Origin: [Clostridium] methylpentosum DSM 5476
GTDB taxonomy: Bacteria > Bacillota > Clostridia > Oscillospirales > Ruminococcaceae
DNA: 56,854 nt
Direction: 5' to 3'
Assembly (NCBI GenBank): GCA_000158655.1
Contig: EQ973340.1
Span: 88,016-144,869 of the forward strand
Part shown: positions 8,315-14,956 of the stretch, in pieces
Numbering within the stretch: the stretch's first letter is position 1
How the letters are laid out: every line of letters starts with the position of its first letter
Notes under the pieces: generated by a model
The model's input: the letters and a program-made list of their open reading frames with translations, nothing else
Database searches by the model: none
What the model was told of the DNA's origin: nothing
Position numbers and translations under genes: made by a program

Positions 8315-8581
8315 TTATCTTAACGGCTCAATTTTACCAAACGGCACATTTTTTACAGCCATATTCCATGCTTTGTAAAGCTCTTCTTCGTGGATCGCGG
8401 CCCATGCCTGCACCAGCTTCAGCTGTTTCACAGGGAGGCTGCCCGCCAGCAACTCACCGTCGACGCCCACGGATGCTTCAAACTCGGCATAATAGACGTG
8501 AAAATGCGGTTTGTTGTGCTGTCCGTTATCAGAATAAATCATCTTGATTACGATGTTGTAAAATCTGCAAAGTTCCGGCAT
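8315..8581 (-). CDS. DUF4160 domain protein
   Basis: 88 residues with the DUF4160 signature (MIYSDNGQHNKPHFHVYYAE), including the conserved His-Phe-His. First gene of the operon with DUF2442 and XRE partners; it may be the toxin-like member, but that is inference from gene order. The ATG follows AAAGGAGATGAG. Confidence 0.87.
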   Translation of the reverse strand: MPELCRFYNIVIKMIYSDNGQHNKPHFHVYYAEFEASVGVDGELLAGSLPVKQLKLVQAWAAIHEEELYKAWNMAVKNVPFGKIEPLR

Positions 8582-8605
8582 TTGCTCATCTCCTTTATAC
8601 CTTTT

Positions 8606-8646
8606 ATTATAGCAAATACGCTATATTTGTCAACAGTGTATTTGCT
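8606..8646 (-). promoter_or_regulatory. Promoter and operator of the DUF4160 operon
   Basis: On the minus strand TTGACA, a 16-base spacer and TATAAT. A perfect 9-base inverted repeat, AGCAAATAC (8611-8619) and GTATTTGCT (8638-8646), brackets the -35 element, a probable operator for the operon's own XRE protein. Confidence 0.75.
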
Positions 8647-8649
8647 GTT

Positions 8650-10074
8650 TTAAAGATAATAAAACACATCTACAGTACCCTTGGCTCGATTAAAGACAAT
8701 GTGATCCACAAATGAGCGGAGAATCTCGTTTTTCTCGCTCTCCGAGATAGTGGGGTCTTTGAGCTTCTGAACTGAATTTTTATTCTTCTCAAAGAACTTT
8801 TTTCGCAGATCAACCGGGGGAGTGGGGGTGAGTTGGGCTTTCAGACGTTCGATTTCCGTCAGGATTTTTTCCTTGTTGGCTTTGTATTCTTCCAGCGTAT
8901 CGACTTCGTTTTCATATGCTTCCCGGATCCGGTCAAGCTTGCGCTTCTCCCGCTGGATTTGCTGCTGGATCAGCGCGTTTTCATCGATCGATTGTTTTGA
9001 GGGCTTTACGGTAAGAGGGAAGACGCCCAGCCGGAAAGTCGCCTCAATGCTCTCTATCACTATTTTATTGATTTTTGGCAGTGTTATACTATGCGAAACC
9101 TTGCAGCTACCCCGGCCATAGGAATGGCATTGAAGGGACCCGGTAGATGCGTGAACCAGGGTGCTGCCGCAGTTGCTGCACCGCACAAGACCTTTGAGCA
9201 TAAAATCACAGCGCTCCCGCACGCGGGCATATTTCGGGTAAGTGCGTTTCACCTCATCCAGCCGGTCTTGTACTTGCTCCCACAGTTCGCGAGTCACAAT
9301 TGGTTCATGAGATCCCTGCACAACCATGACATTACTTTTCGTATAATTTCGGCTTATTTTACCCTCTGGGCTCCAACGGATCATCCCAATATACACCGGG
9401 TTGCGCAGAATGTATTCGACAGTGCGGTTTTCAAAGGGGTTTCCCCTTGTGGAGCGAATACCCATGTCGTTGAGCTTGGTCGCGAGATCCCGGCAGCCGG
9501 CGCCGGCGGCGTATTCCTCGAATAGCGACCGCACGATCGGCGCTGTCTTCGGGTTGGGATAGTATTGTTTTTCTTTTATAGAGTAGCCGAAGGCTGGAAT
9601 GGACACCGGTTCGCCGCGCCGCACTTTTTCGGTCATGCCGCGCGTGACTTCTTCGGATAGGTTGATGCTGTAATACTCATCCATCGCTTCGATCATCGCC
9701 TCGATGAGGATGGACATTTTGTCATCGCTCAGAGGCTCGCTGACCGAGATGACGTCAATCCCCAACTGCTTGCGCAGCATGGACTTGTAGACCACGCTGT
9801 CTTCGCGGTTGCGAGCGAAGCGGGAGAATTTCCAGAGCAGGATGACGTCAAATGGCTTTGGCTTTGTTTTTGCCGTCCCAATCATCCGCTGGAAAGCCTC
9901 CCGCTTTTTTGTTTTTCGGCCGCTGATTCCATCGTCCTCTATGTAGATGTAGTCTTCGGGGATTACAATATCATGCGCTTTGGCGTATCGCCTGATCTCA
10001 ATCAACTGACTGTCTGGACTGTATTCCAGCTGATCGTCCGTACTGACACGAATATATGCAGCAGCTACTCTCAT
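8650..10074 (-). CDS. Large serine recombinase (phage integrase)
   Basis: About 474 residues. The N-terminal resolvase domain opens AAAYIRVSTDDQLEYSPDSQ with the catalytic Ser in the RVS motif. A recombinase domain (GYSIKEKQYYPNP... and RGNPFENRTVEYILRNPVYIG) follows, then a zinc ribbon (CSNCGSTL...C...C) and a C-terminal coiled coil (~370-430). Start is set at 10074, where ATG follows AAGGGGAGAG; a longer frame would run through a CRISPR-like repeat. It integrates and, with a directionality factor, excises the prophage. Confidence 0.93.
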   Translation of the reverse strand: MRVAAAYIRVSTDDQLEYSPDSQLIEIRRYAKAHDIVIPEDYIYIEDDGISGRKTKKREAFQRMIGTAKTKPKPFDVILLWKFSRFARNREDSVVYKSMLRKQLGIDVISVSEPLSDDKMSILIEAMIEAMDEYYSINLSEEVTRGMTEKVRRGEPVSIPAFGYSIKEKQYYPNPKTAPIVRSLFEEYAAGAGCRDLATKLNDMGIRSTRGNPFENRTVEYILRNPVYIGMIRWSPEGKISRNYTKSNVMVVQGSHEPIVTRELWEQVQDRLDEVKRTYPKYARVRERCDFMLKGLVRCSNCGSTLVHASTGSLQCHSYGRGSCKVSHSITLPKINKIVIESIEATFRLGVFPLTVKPSKQSIDENALIQQQIQREKRKLDRIREAYENEVDTLEEYKANKEKILTEIERLKAQLTPTPPVDLRKKFFEKNKNSVQKLKDPTISESEKNEILRSFVDHIVFNRAKGTVDVFYYL

Positions 10075-10091
10075 AGATTCTCTCCCCTTAT

Positions 10092-10256
10092 ATTTCATCC
10101 ACAGTGCCCGCACAGGAATTGACCAACTATTTCCGGTTTGGAAACAGTTCCTGTTGCAATCTCAATCCACAGTACTCATGTGGGCACTGACATTAAACTG
10201 GTCGAAATCGACCACTTTTATTTCATTTAAATCCACAGTGCCCCGTAGGCGCTGAC
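10092..10256 (-). CRISPR. Three-repeat type I-C-like mini-array in the integrase leader
   Basis: Three related 32-base units at 10092-10123, 10160-10191 and 10225-10256 are separated by 36- and 33-base unique spacers. Read on the minus strand they start GTCA, carry a CACTGTGGAT core and end with a GAAAT-like tail, resembling type I-C repeats (which end GTGGATTGAAAT). The repeat differs from that of the island arrays. The first spacer contains TGGTCGA/TCGACCA and the second GTTTCC/GGAAA, both operator-like palindromes. The last repeat abuts the integrase ribosome binding site. No cas genes are nearby. Confidence 0.72.
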
Positions 10257-10388
10257 AATGTTTGGTTGTATTTCAGAAGAGTAGACAAGTAAAAATTTTT
10301 AGGTTGAAAGTTGTCCTATTTTGTCGAAAAAATGGGTTATATAAAGTGGAGGCAGTGTGTTTCAGATGACACGAAGGAGGTCTTCACT
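10257..10388. other. Intergenic region between mini-array and small ORF
   Basis: A+T-rich; the likely leader/promoter region of the minus-strand mini-array and integrase, and of the plus-strand small ORF. No clear consensus promoter was identified. Confidence 0.35.
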
Positions 10389-10517
10389 ATGACAACTCAG
10401 AATCGAAACAGCGAATTTGTCAAAAGAGCAATGGCGCTGAGCAGGCCGCGAAGGATCTTACTTATCGTCTATCTTATTTGGTTGAAGCTATGTAGATGCA
10501 GAAGAAAGAGTGAATGA
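10389..10517 (+). pseudogene. Small ORF, probably frameshifted
   Basis: ATG with GAAGGAGG upstream encodes 42 residues starting MTTQNRNSEFVKRAMALS. After about codon 18 this frame becomes basic and hydrophobic without family logic. The neighbouring frame instead reads EQAAKDLTYRLSYLVEAM followed by stop, which continues the helical pattern naturally. A one-base change near 10440-10450 would restore one ~36-residue protein. Function unknown. Confidence 0.45.
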
Positions 10518-10568
10518 ACCCAGCCAGTGAATACAAAATTCTAAGTTATAATTGCCTCCAAAAGTAAA

Positions 10569-10606
10569 ATGATAGCTCATCGCTGGATTAGGCGATGAGC
10601 TATCAT
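10569..10606 (-). terminator. Strong hairpin terminator, minus strand
   Basis: Sixteen-base nearly perfect arms (ATGATAGCTCATCGC and GCGATGAGCTATCAT) around a short loop. On the minus strand a T-rich tract follows, which suits termination of the lipoprotein gene that ends at 10683. Confidence 0.75.
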
Positions 10607-10682
10607 ACATTACCCTAAATCTCATAGCCAGCAATACTTTATATTCTCGCTAGAAGAGGTAGCCTTTGGAGTAAAAAGAGAC

Positions 10683-11573
10683 TTACCCTACACATTTTTT
10701 GCATGGTCCGAGACCCCGACGCAATGCTTCGTCCAGGGTAGATTCTCTATAGGATCCGCCATTACAGTGGTTGTTATAATGATATTTCTTTCCTGTAGGA
10801 GTTATGTATACAGTTCTTGAATTTGGTGTATTATTGCCTTGGTTGCCTTGATTTCCACCATTGTTTTGATTCCTTTGTGCTTCTGCCGCAGCTGCCTGTG
10901 CTGCTGCATCAGAAGCAGCTTTTTCAGCAGCAGCTTTCTCCGCTGCGGCTCTTTGAGCTTCTTGCTCAGCTTGTAATCTGGCTTGTTCTTTTTCTGCCTC
11001 TAACCTAGCATTTTCAGCTTCCTGTAAGCTTTTAAACTCAGCTTCAGCAGCTTGAAGAACAGTATAGTTTGTGACCAATTTTTGAATCGCGCTGGAAGAC
11101 TGATCATACTGTTTTCGGGCTGTTTCAATGTCGCTCTTGCTCTCCAGGGTCACTTCGCCAATTTTATCAATTTCAGCTACGATCTTGTCCGCTGATTGCT
11201 GATCTTGTTTCGCTTGTTCCTTCGCTTTATCTTTGACGGTTATTTGAATGGTTTCGCTTTTTAATTTTCCATCTGGGGTTTCTGCATAAATAGTTGTTGT
11301 GCCTTCTTTGATTCCTGTTACAATTCTTTCATCCGTAATTTTTATGATAGATTCATCTGATGATTTGATTGTAACATCTTTGGTATTGATATCAGCTGGC
11401 TGTCCTTTTACCGTAACACGAACAGGATCATCTAGATACAATGTTTGAGAGGGAATTGAGATGCTGATTGATTCAAGTTTTGGATCTCCGCATGAGGTCA
11501 GGCAGCAACTGAGCAGGACACAAATAAGTAGCCATGTCCCAAAATGTTTGATTTTGTCGGATATTCTTTCCAT
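10683..11573 (-). CDS. Prophage lipoprotein with Ig-like and coiled-coil regions
   Basis: About 296 residues. Signal peptide with lipobox CCLTSCGD (Cys ~27) anchors it outside the cell. A BIG2-like beta domain (~30-110; SISIPSQTLYLDDPVRVTVK, GIKEGTTTIYAETPDGK) is followed by an Ala/Gln/Glu-rich coiled coil, a Asn/Gly-rich linker and a C-terminal cysteine module (KYHYNNHCNGGSYRES...GPCKKCVG) that may bind metal. Start chosen where ATG follows GGAAGGAG. It sits between integrase and repressors, a lysogenic-conversion position, so superinfection exclusion is a plausible inferred role. Confidence 0.8.
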   Translation of the reverse strand: MERISDKIKHFGTWLLICVLLSCCLTSCGDPKLESISISIPSQTLYLDDPVRVTVKGQPADINTKDVTIKSSDESIIKITDERIVTGIKEGTTTIYAETPDGKLKSETIQITVKDKAKEQAKQDQQSADKIVAEIDKIGEVTLESKSDIETARKQYDQSSSAIQKLVTNYTVLQAAEAEFKSLQEAENARLEAEKEQARLQAEQEAQRAAAEKAAAEKAASDAAAQAAAAEAQRNQNNGGNQGNQGNNTPNSRTVYITPTGKKYHYNNHCNGGSYRESTLDEALRRGLGPCKKCVG

Positions 11574-11667
11574 TTTAACAATCTCCTTCCGTCTTGACAT
11601 TTGTTGTCAGACATTATAAAATATAGTTGGAGATTGTGATATTCTTGAAAGACTATCCCGATCTTTA

Positions 11668-11702
11668 GGCGCTTAGTAGGCACATACTAAGCGCCCTTTT
11701 TT
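11668..11702 (+). terminator. Intrinsic terminator
   Basis: GGCGCTTAGTA and TACTAAGCGCC arms followed by CTTTTTT. It separates the lipoprotein promoter region from the repressor/array island; the plus-strand transcript it serves is not obvious, and it may be a remnant of a lost array unit. Confidence 0.75.
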
Positions 11703-11728
11703 ATTGTCTTTTCTTCATTGGTAGCTTA

Positions 11729-11747
11729 CGAGCGTCGACTTCAAGAT
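11729..11747 (+). repeat. Collapsed array remnant at the left edge of the island
   Basis: CGAGCGTCGACTTCAAGAT matches the leader-proximal start (CGAGCGTCGA) and the tail (AAGAT) of the island repeats with the middle missing. As in the complete arrays, it overlaps the stop codon of the adjacent convergent repressor. It looks like an array that lost its spacers by deletion. Confidence 0.5.
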
Positions 11748-12079
11748 TTGTTTTGATCAGCTAGGGCTTCGAGAAAACCTTCAACTTTTGCTTGGGATTT
11801 TTCATCCAGAGAATCAAAGAGTTCTGCTACTCTCATTGCCTGTTCAGATACTTCCTGCTTATCAGGTCTTTTTGTATTAGTTAAGCCCAATAAATAATCT
11901 ACAGAAACATCAAAATACTGAGCCAATTTTACTATCGCATCTGTTTTTGGAAATGCTTTGCCCTTTTTCCATTCGGATATAGCGCTATTAGAAAGTTCTA
12001 AATCTAATGTGATAGCTTTATCGGTTTTTCCACTTTTTTTGATTAAATTGAGTATTCTATCGATCGATAAAGTGGGCAA
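11741..12079 (-). CDS. XRE-family repressor 1 (unit 1)
   Basis: 112 residues. The N-terminal helix-turn-helix (KAITLDLELSNSAISEWKKG, ~20-40) is followed by a linker and the tail FDSLDEKSQAKVEGFLEALA, which is shared by all five repressors of this island. TTG start with AAGGAGG 7-8 bases upstream. It faces a divergent promoter with two perfect palindromes (12093-12110, 12124-12139) that are its likely operators. No cleavage/LexA domain is seen, so control is probably by an antirepressor or titration. Confidence 0.88.
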   Translation of the reverse strand: MPTLSIDRILNLIKKSGKTDKAITLDLELSNSAISEWKKGKAFPKTDAIVKLAQYFDVSVDYLLGLTNTKRPDKQEVSEQAMRVAELFDSLDEKSQAKVEGFLEALADQNKS

Positions 12080-12092
12080 AAAAAGACCTCCT

Positions 12093-12145
12093 TTTTAGAA
12101 TGTTCTAAAATAAGTATTGACAAATTAGAAAAATCTAATTATAAT
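12093..12145 (+). promoter_or_regulatory. Array promoter P1 with two operators
   Basis: TTGACA (12117-12122), 17-base spacer, TATAAT (12140-12145). The spacer is almost entirely the palindrome ATTAGA-AAAA-TCTAAT (12124-12139), and a perfect 18-base palindrome TTTTAGAATGTTCTAAAA lies at 12093-12110. The promoter fires rightward into array 1, whose first repeat is 45 bases downstream. Confidence 0.88.
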
Positions 12146-12190
12146 ACAATTGTACCAAACAAATGTATTTCGATACACGACACCAAGACG

Positions 12191-12288
12191 AGCGTCGACC
12201 CCTTACGGGTGTGTATTGAGATTCAGCCAGGCAAAGGCGGCTCCGATGATGGGGATGTTACCGTCCCCTTGCGGGTGAATATTTAAGG
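12191..12288 (+). CRISPR. CRISPR mini-array 1 (2 repeats, 1 spacer)
   Basis: Repeat 12191-12222 (5' part degenerate, CCCCTTACGGG core, ATTGAGAT end), spacer 12223-12256 (34 bases), then a diverged terminal repeat from 12257 to ~12288 whose 3' end contains the TTA that is the stop codon of repressor 2. Orientation is plus-strand: degenerate terminal repeat at the right, promoter at the left. No confident protospacer in the window. No cas genes nearby. Confidence 0.85.
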
Positions 12289-12621
12289 TTTGTTTTGATC
12301 AGCCAGGGCTTCGAGAAAACCTTCAACTTTTGCTTGGGATTTTTCATCCAGAGAATCAAAGAGTTTTGCTATCAGCTTTGCCTCAGGAGAAAACTCCTGA
12401 CCATCAATGTCATCAGAAGCCCCCTTTTTTTGACCTAATAGATAGTCAATCGAAATGTTAAAATAATTTGCAATTTTCTGCAAGTTATCTATTGAAGGAG
12501 AAGATGTGCCTTTACGCCATCGACCGATCGTAGCTTCTGGAATGCCAGTGTCCTTGTACATCCGATAAGCTGAAACCTTTTGTTCTTTTAATAGGTTATC
12601 AAATATCTGAGCAAATTCCAT
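12283..12621 (-). CDS. XRE-family repressor 2 (unit 2)
   Basis: 112 residues starting MEFAQIFDNLLKEQKVSAYR; ATG at 12621 is chosen because GGGAG lies upstream and the longer frame would pass through the promoter. The helix-turn-helix (~15-38, TGIPEATIGRWRKGTSSPSI) is unlike that of repressor 1, but the C-terminal tail (LFDSLDEKSQAKVEGFLEAL) is nearly identical. Its stop codon lies inside the last repeat of array 1. Likely binds the repeated CTAACG-type sites around promoter P2. Confidence 0.88.
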   Translation of the reverse strand: MEFAQIFDNLLKEQKVSAYRMYKDTGIPEATIGRWRKGTSSPSIDNLQKIANYFNISIDYLLGQKKGASDDIDGQEFSPEAKLIAKLFDSLDEKSQAKVEGFLEALADQNKP

Positions 12622-12670
12622 ATCAGAATAACTCCCTAACGAAATACTTTCAAAAAAGTTAGTAAACCTA

Positions 12671-12699
12671 TTGACTACTAACGTAAATGTTGGTATAAT
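12671..12699 (+). promoter_or_regulatory. Array promoter P2 with operator
   Basis: TTGACT (12671-12676), 17-base spacer, TATAAT (12694-12699). The spacer holds ACTAAC-GTAAAT-GTTGG, a near palindrome, and a related CTAACGAAAT site lies ~45 bases upstream. It points into the micro-ORF and array 2. Confidence 0.85.
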
Positions 12700-12786
12700 A
12701 CAAATGAACGAACTAAATGTTACCAGTTCAACCCGCATTCCAATCCACGACGCCCTCAGAGGTGTAGACAGGAAGGAGAACCGATA

Positions 12787-12825
12787 GTGGCTAAATATTT
12801 GCTGTATGTAAAGCTGCAGTGCTAG
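12787..12825 (+). CDS. Leader micro-ORF, 12 aa (copy 1)
   Basis: GTG start 6-8 bases after AGGAAGGAG encodes a 12-residue peptide (KYLLYVKLQC core) and stop. An almost identical leader and peptide recur at 14881-14919. Third-position differences with conserved amino acids (LLYVKLQC) and a conserved ribosome binding site suggest it is translated. It sits between promoter P2 and array 2; it may be a leader peptide or the truncated first codons of a lost early gene. Confidence 0.5.
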   Translation: MAKYLLYVKLQC

Positions 12826-12828
12826 AGC

Positions 12829-13129
12829 TGTCCAGGCCCCTTACGGGTGTGTATTGAGCTGAAAGCTCGCTGAATCTGGCCAGGAGATCTCGAAGTTACC
12901 GTCCCCTTACGGGTGTGTATTGAGATTGTCAAAAATGTTTGAGCAATACTCAGCCCTCGGCGGGTTGCCGTCCCCTTTCGGGTGTGTATTGAGATGAAAA
13001 AACGGAGGAAAAATAACATGACTAAAATCGTTGCCGTCCCCTTACGGGTGTATATTGAGATTCCGAGAAATTAAATATCCCATATCCAAAACTTCATGTT
13101 GCCGTCCCCTTACGGGTGTGTATTAAGAT
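12829..13129 (+). CRISPR. CRISPR mini-array 2 (5 repeats, 4 spacers)
   Basis: Repeats of 32 bases at 12829-12860 (degenerate 5' end), 12895-12926, 12964-12995, 13030-13061 and 13098-13129; consensus begins GTTGCCGTCCCC, loop TTAC, ends GTGTATTGAGAT. Spacers are 34, 37, 34 and 36 bases. Spacer 1 (12861-12894) matches the tape measure gene at 41306-41339 with 32/34 identity. Spacer 3 contains a ribosome binding site and start codon (GGAGG, ATG), so it targets a gene start. The last repeat reads TATTAAGAT and supplies the stop of repressor 3. Confidence 0.93.
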
Positions 13130-13455
13130 TTGTCCTGATCTGCCAGGGCGGCGAGAAACCCCTCTGCTTTGGCCTTGGATTTCTCGTCAAGAGAATCGTA
13201 AAGTTTCAGGATCAGCTGTGCATCTTGAGGAAGCTTTGATGCTGTTATGAGATCATCACCTTTTAATAGGTAATCAGTCGATACATCTAAATAATCTGCC
13301 AGTTTTACCACGAGTTCTGCGGAAGGGGAAGAACCCCGTTTCCAGTAGGTACCATTAGCGACACCAATCCCTAAATCTTTTAAGACAGCAGATATGGTGG
13401 TGTTTTTGGCTCCACAAGCCTTTTTTAATTGTGCATAAAATATAATAATCACCAT
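13123..13455 (-). CDS. XRE-family repressor 3 (unit 3)
   Basis: 110 residues with a Cro/CI-like helix-turn-helix (NTTISAVLKDLGIGVANGTY, KRGSSPSAELVVKLADYLDV) and the shared tail (LYDSLDEKSKAKAEGFLAAL). The 3' ~100 bases are about 90% identical to those of repressor 5, whereas the DNA-binding halves differ, a mosaic pattern. The ribosome binding site is weak and the start could be the GTG one codon on. Its stop codon lies inside the last repeat of array 2. Probable operator: the palindrome inside promoter P3. Confidence 0.85.
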   Translation of the reverse strand: MVIIIFYAQLKKACGAKNTTISAVLKDLGIGVANGTYWKRGSSPSAELVVKLADYLDVSTDYLLKGDDLITASKLPQDAQLILKLYDSLDEKSKAKAEGFLAALADQDKS

Positions 13456-13502
13456 CCAAATATGTCAATACACACAATAATACAGCAATCTTAAAATATC
13501 TA

Positions 13503-13531
13503 TTGACTATTTCAGTATTCTGAAATATAAT
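13503..13531 (+). promoter_or_regulatory. Array promoter P3 with perfect operator
   Basis: TTGACT (13503-13508), 17-base spacer, TATAAT (13526-13531). The spacer holds the perfect palindrome TTTCAG-TATT-CTGAAA (13510-13525). Downstream bases to ~13560 resemble those after P2 (AACTAAATGTTACCAGTTC). It drives array 3. Confidence 0.88.
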
Positions 13532-13592
13532 ACAAATGAACCAACTAAATGTTACCAGTTCGATTCATATTTCAATTTATGACACCCTGACG

Positions 13593-13961
13593 AGCGTCGC
13601 CCCCTTACAGGTGTGTATATTGAGATGTATGCCGTATCCACCCGCTGGCAATAACAGTGATGTTGCCGTCCCCTTACGGGTGTGTATTGAGATCGCAGCC
13701 AAAGAGAGCCTGAAACAGGCTAAAATGCGTTGCCGTCCCCTTACGGGTGTGTATTGAGATTTGGAATCTCGACAAGATAGGCGACGCTGTTAAAGTTGCC
13801 GTCCCCTTACGGGTGTGTATTGAGATGTGAGCAAGACGTGATGGTTGTCGATCAGCCAGGGTTACCGTCCCCTTACGGGGGTATATTGAAATGGAATAGG
13901 ATCGGTTGCTGAAAAATCCTTACAAACAGGTTACCATCCCCTTACGGGGGTATATTATGAC
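13593..13961 (+). CRISPR. CRISPR mini-array 3 (6 repeats, 5 spacers)
   Basis: Repeats at 13593-13626 (34 bases, degenerate 5' end), 13662-13693, 13729-13760, 13795-13826, 13861-13892 and 13930-13961. Spacers are 35, 35, 34, 34 and 37 bases. Spacer 4 (13827-13860) matches the XkdQ-like hub gene at 45138-45171 (31/34). Spacer 5 (13893-13929) matches the tape measure gene at 42376-42412 (36/37). Spacers 1-3 have no match in the window. The terminal repeat reads TATATTATGAC and gives repressor 4 its stop codon. Confidence 0.94.
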
Positions 13962-14275
13962 TTGCTCTGATCTGCCAGGGCTTCTATGAAACCTTCCACT
14001 TTGCCCTTATCCTTGTCATCTAGAGATTCATACAGTTTCAAGATTTTCTGTGAATCCTTTGGTAATGTGGGCACTTCATGAATAGATAGATCACCTGTAA
14101 ATAGAAAGTCAACTGAAACATTAAATTTGTCGGCTATTTTTTTTAAAATATCCGCACGGAAGTTATCTTTCTTCCAGGTTGGAATATTACCTTTACTACC
14201 AGTTAGTTCGACACAAAGGCCGGTAATAGTCATCTTGTTTTTTTCACAAAGCATTTTTACATTTTCAAAAATCAT
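13955..14275 (-). CDS. XRE-family repressor 4 (unit 4)
   Basis: 106 residues. Helix-turn-helix region KNKMTITGLCVELTGSKGNI (~12-31) and the shared, somewhat diverged tail ILKLYESLDDKDKGKVEGFI. ATG follows GAGGAATAATT. It ends inside the last repeat of array 3 and faces promoter P4. Its probable sites are the opposed ATAGATC elements at ~14288 and ~14333. DNA-binding half again unlike its neighbours. Confidence 0.87.
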   Translation of the reverse strand: MIFENVKMLCEKNKMTITGLCVELTGSKGNIPTWKKDNFRADILKKIADKFNVSVDFLFTGDLSIHEVPTLPKDSQKILKLYESLDDKDKGKVEGFIEALADQSKS

Positions 14276-14313
14276 AATTATTCCTCGATAGATCGAAAAA
14301 TAATACCATACTA

Positions 14314-14342
14314 TTGACAGGTACTAAATTTTGATCTATAAT
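14314..14342 (+). promoter_or_regulatory. Promoter P4 with operator-like sites
   Basis: TTGACA (14314-14319), 17-base spacer, TATAAT (14337-14342). ATAGATCGAAAAAT upstream and its inverted form AATTTTGATCTAT overlapping the spacer/-10 are likely repressor 4 sites. It is directed into a structured RNA region, a micro-ORF, a small gene and array 4. Confidence 0.85.
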
Positions 14343-14349
14343 ACACTTG

Positions 14350-14775
14350 TAACGACCAAATGATTATGGTTTGGTTAACAGAATGACCATTAAAACAATG
14401 CGTCCAAATAGTTGATGCCCGCGGCGCTTGCTTCGGCGCGGATATCAACCCCGCATTTTTTTACCTTAATACCCTGATAGTATACCCTAAGTTATGTGTG
14501 GCTTCATAAGAGCCTAACCGTTATACTAGTCCATTAAGCAAGATAGGACATTTGTTGGGGTACTTCGCCACTTAAGCGGTGCGATTCCGCTTTAAGTATT
14601 TAAAAAATACCTAACCCGTTAGCTGGCGAAACATAGGTGCACAATGCGAGCGTAGATGGTAGCTACAAGCATTCCACGCATCTACTTTTAAGGAGCGGGA
14701 TTTTCAAAAATTCGGTCATCAATAAGACCACCGCCTTTCAGAAAATTACCCGTTAGGGCGCATTTTTAATGGAAT
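14350..14775 (+). ncRNA. Candidate phage structured RNA downstream of P4
   Basis: No gene, but dense pairing: GTTGAT...ATCAAC around CCGCG/CGCGG (14411-14448), closed by AATGCG (14397-14402) with CGCATT (14452-14457, or alternatively 14759-14764); a multibranch loop TTCGCC (14564-14569)/GGCGAA (14625-14630) holding ACTTAAGCGG/CCGCTTTAAGT and CTAACCCGTTAG; GTAGATG/CATCTAC (14652-14685); and GGGATTTTC/GAAAATTACCC (14697-14751) around GGTC/GACC. Size and phage context recall ROOL/GOLLD-type RNAs, but class is unproven. Confidence 0.6.
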
Positions 14776-14880
14776 TCTCAATCTATGATGCTGTGAGGGT
14801 ATCAAATTATATCGCTTTTAGTGTGTCTAGATTTTTATCCACGACATCCTCAGAAGCGAAGACAGGAAGGAGAAACGATA

Positions 14881-14919
14881 ATGGTTAAATATTTATTGTA
14901 CGTAAAACTGCAGTGCTAG
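14881..14919 (+). CDS. Leader micro-ORF, 12 aa (copy 2)
   Basis: ATG 9 bases after GGAAGGAG encodes 12 residues (KYLLYVKLQC core) and stop. The preceding ~45 bases and the peptide match the leader at 12745-12825, upstream of array 2. The duplicate leader marks this as the start of a cassette ahead of array 4. Confidence 0.5.
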   Translation: MVKYLLYVKLQC

Positions 14920-14956
14920 TCGATCAGTTGTAATAGACACCATGGAGGTGAAAGAG

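Noticed and set aside
7615-8547. 310-residue plus-strand frame
   Set aside because: Antisense to the DUF4160/DUF2442/XRE operon, which has recognised families, ribosome binding sites and a promoter.
12223-12256. Possible match of the array 1 spacer to the endolysin gene near 51868
   Set aside because: Only a short AAGGCGGC core and scattered bases agree; too weak to claim.
12822-13019. Minus-strand frame with repeated IHTRKGT motifs
   Set aside because: The peptide repeats are a by-product of translating the CRISPR repeats.
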